From Pseudomonas siliginis (GTDB lineage Bacteria > Pseudomonadota > Gammaproteobacteria > Pseudomonadales > Pseudomonadaceae), in contig NZ_JAHSTW010000003.1 of NCBI RefSeq assembly GCF_019145195.1, positions 248,001 through 312,000 of the forward strand: a stretch of 64,000 bases of DNA. Direction: 5' to 3'. The position numbers and the translations under genes were made by a program. The notes beneath the pieces are model-generated. The model searched no databases. It was not told the origin of the DNA and saw nothing but the letters and a program-made list of their open reading frames with translations. Of this stretch, positions 63,596 through 64,000 are shown one piece after another. Numbering within the stretch: position 1 is the stretch's first letter; the number at the start of each line of letters is the position of its first letter.

Positions 63596-64000
63596 ATGAA
63601 CGTGGTGCGCTGGGGCATGATCGGTTGCGGCAGTGTCGCTGAACGCAAGAGCGGACCGGCCTTTTACAAGGCGCCCGGTTCGGCACTGGTCGCAGTGATG
63701 GGCCGACGCCTCGAAGCGGTGACCGACTACGCCGCGCGCCACGGTATCAGCCGCGTCTATACCGACGTCGATGCGCTGATCAACGATCCCGAAGTCGACG
63801 CGGTATACATCGCCACACCGCCCGACAGCCACCACGCCTACAGCCTGAAAGTCGCCGCCGCCGGCAAGCATTGCTGCGTGGAAAAGCCCATGGCACTCAA
63901 CGCCGGGCAAAGCCGCGAGATGCAGCAAGCGTTTGCCGCTGCCGGTCTGCACTTGTTCGTCTCCTATTACCGCCGCTCGCTGCCGCGCTTCGCTCAGGTG
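63596..64000 (+). CDS. Gfo/Idh/MocA-family oxidoreductase (3' end beyond window)
   Basis: The first 135 codons of an NAD(P)-dependent sugar-type dehydrogenase: Rossmann motif GMIGCGSVAERKSGP, YIATPPDSHHAYS, and the EKPM motif (catalytic Lys in VEKPMALN). It starts 9 bp after the Dyp peroxidase gene. The substrate cannot be told. Confidence 0.88.
   Translation, partial: MNVVRWGMIGCGSVAERKSGPAFYKAPGSALVAVMGRRLEAVTDYAARHGISRVYTDVDALINDPEVDAVYIATPPDSHHAYSLKVAAAGKHCCVEKPMALNAGQSREMQQAFAAAGLHLFVSYYRRSLPRFAQV

Overview
The window looks like a chromosomal segment of a Pseudomonas of the fluorescens group. The signs are high GC, many GTGGGAGCGAGCCTGCTCGCG-type REP palindromes between genes, a LapF-type adhesin with a dedicated type I exporter, a cyanide-insensitive quinol oxidase, TonB receptors and many LysR/AraC regulators. 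I see no rRNA, tRNA, CRISPR, prophage or insertion sequence. Most genes are intact. The clear exception is a truncated NYN-domain gene near 25.7-26.1 kb.

Layout. 1-15.1 kb: on the minus strand, a giant adhesin (3,911 aa, 36 Ig-like repeats) followed by its TolC-like outer-membrane protein and a LapB-type ABC exporter that runs off the left edge. 15.5-21.7 kb: an SDR / MFS / split transketolase / HSL-type hydrolase operon, divergent from a LysR regulator; this is probably an uncharacterised catabolic pathway. 22.3-25.7 kb: a LysR regulator divergent from three consecutive genes whose products all carry export signals (alpha/beta hydrolase, cyclophilin-like protein, carboxymuconolactone-decarboxylase-like protein). 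25.5-26.2 kb: the broken NYN gene with a terminator-like leader hairpin. 26.5-30.7 kb: two regulator/exporter pairs (AraC+MFS, TetR+MFS). 30.7-36.4 kb: MsrA, SseB, Nudix, a zinc-ribbon membrane protein, a TonB receptor and polyphosphate kinase 2. 36.4-40 kb: a structured repeat element, a small protein, a VOC protein and CioAB. 40-48.4 kb: a GGDEF-EAL protein, an OsmC-YcaO fusion, a hotdog thioesterase, a membrane diguanylate cyclase and small envelope proteins. 48.4-49.2 kb: a second copy of the structured repeat plus REP elements. 49.2-54.6 kb: an MFS / fumarylacetoacetase-family hydrolase / SDR / D-2-hydroxyacid dehydrogenase operon, divergent from an AraC regulator. 54.6-59.2 kb: an orphan GAF histidine kinase, a Fur-box-preceded siderophore receptor and a YghU-like glutathione protein. 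59.4-64 kb: a cupin, a pyruvate-oxidase-like ThDP enzyme, a DUF72 protein, a Dyp peroxidase and the start of a Gfo/Idh/MocA oxidoreductase.

Biologically, the segment combines biofilm and c-di-GMP functions, two likely sugar-acid or organic-acid catabolic operons with dedicated ACS-type transporters and divergent regulators, iron uptake, and redox-stress functions. The most unusual non-coding signal is a 350-360 bp element present twice (36382-36742 and 48455-48805). Its hairpins are preserved by compensatory base changes between the two copies.
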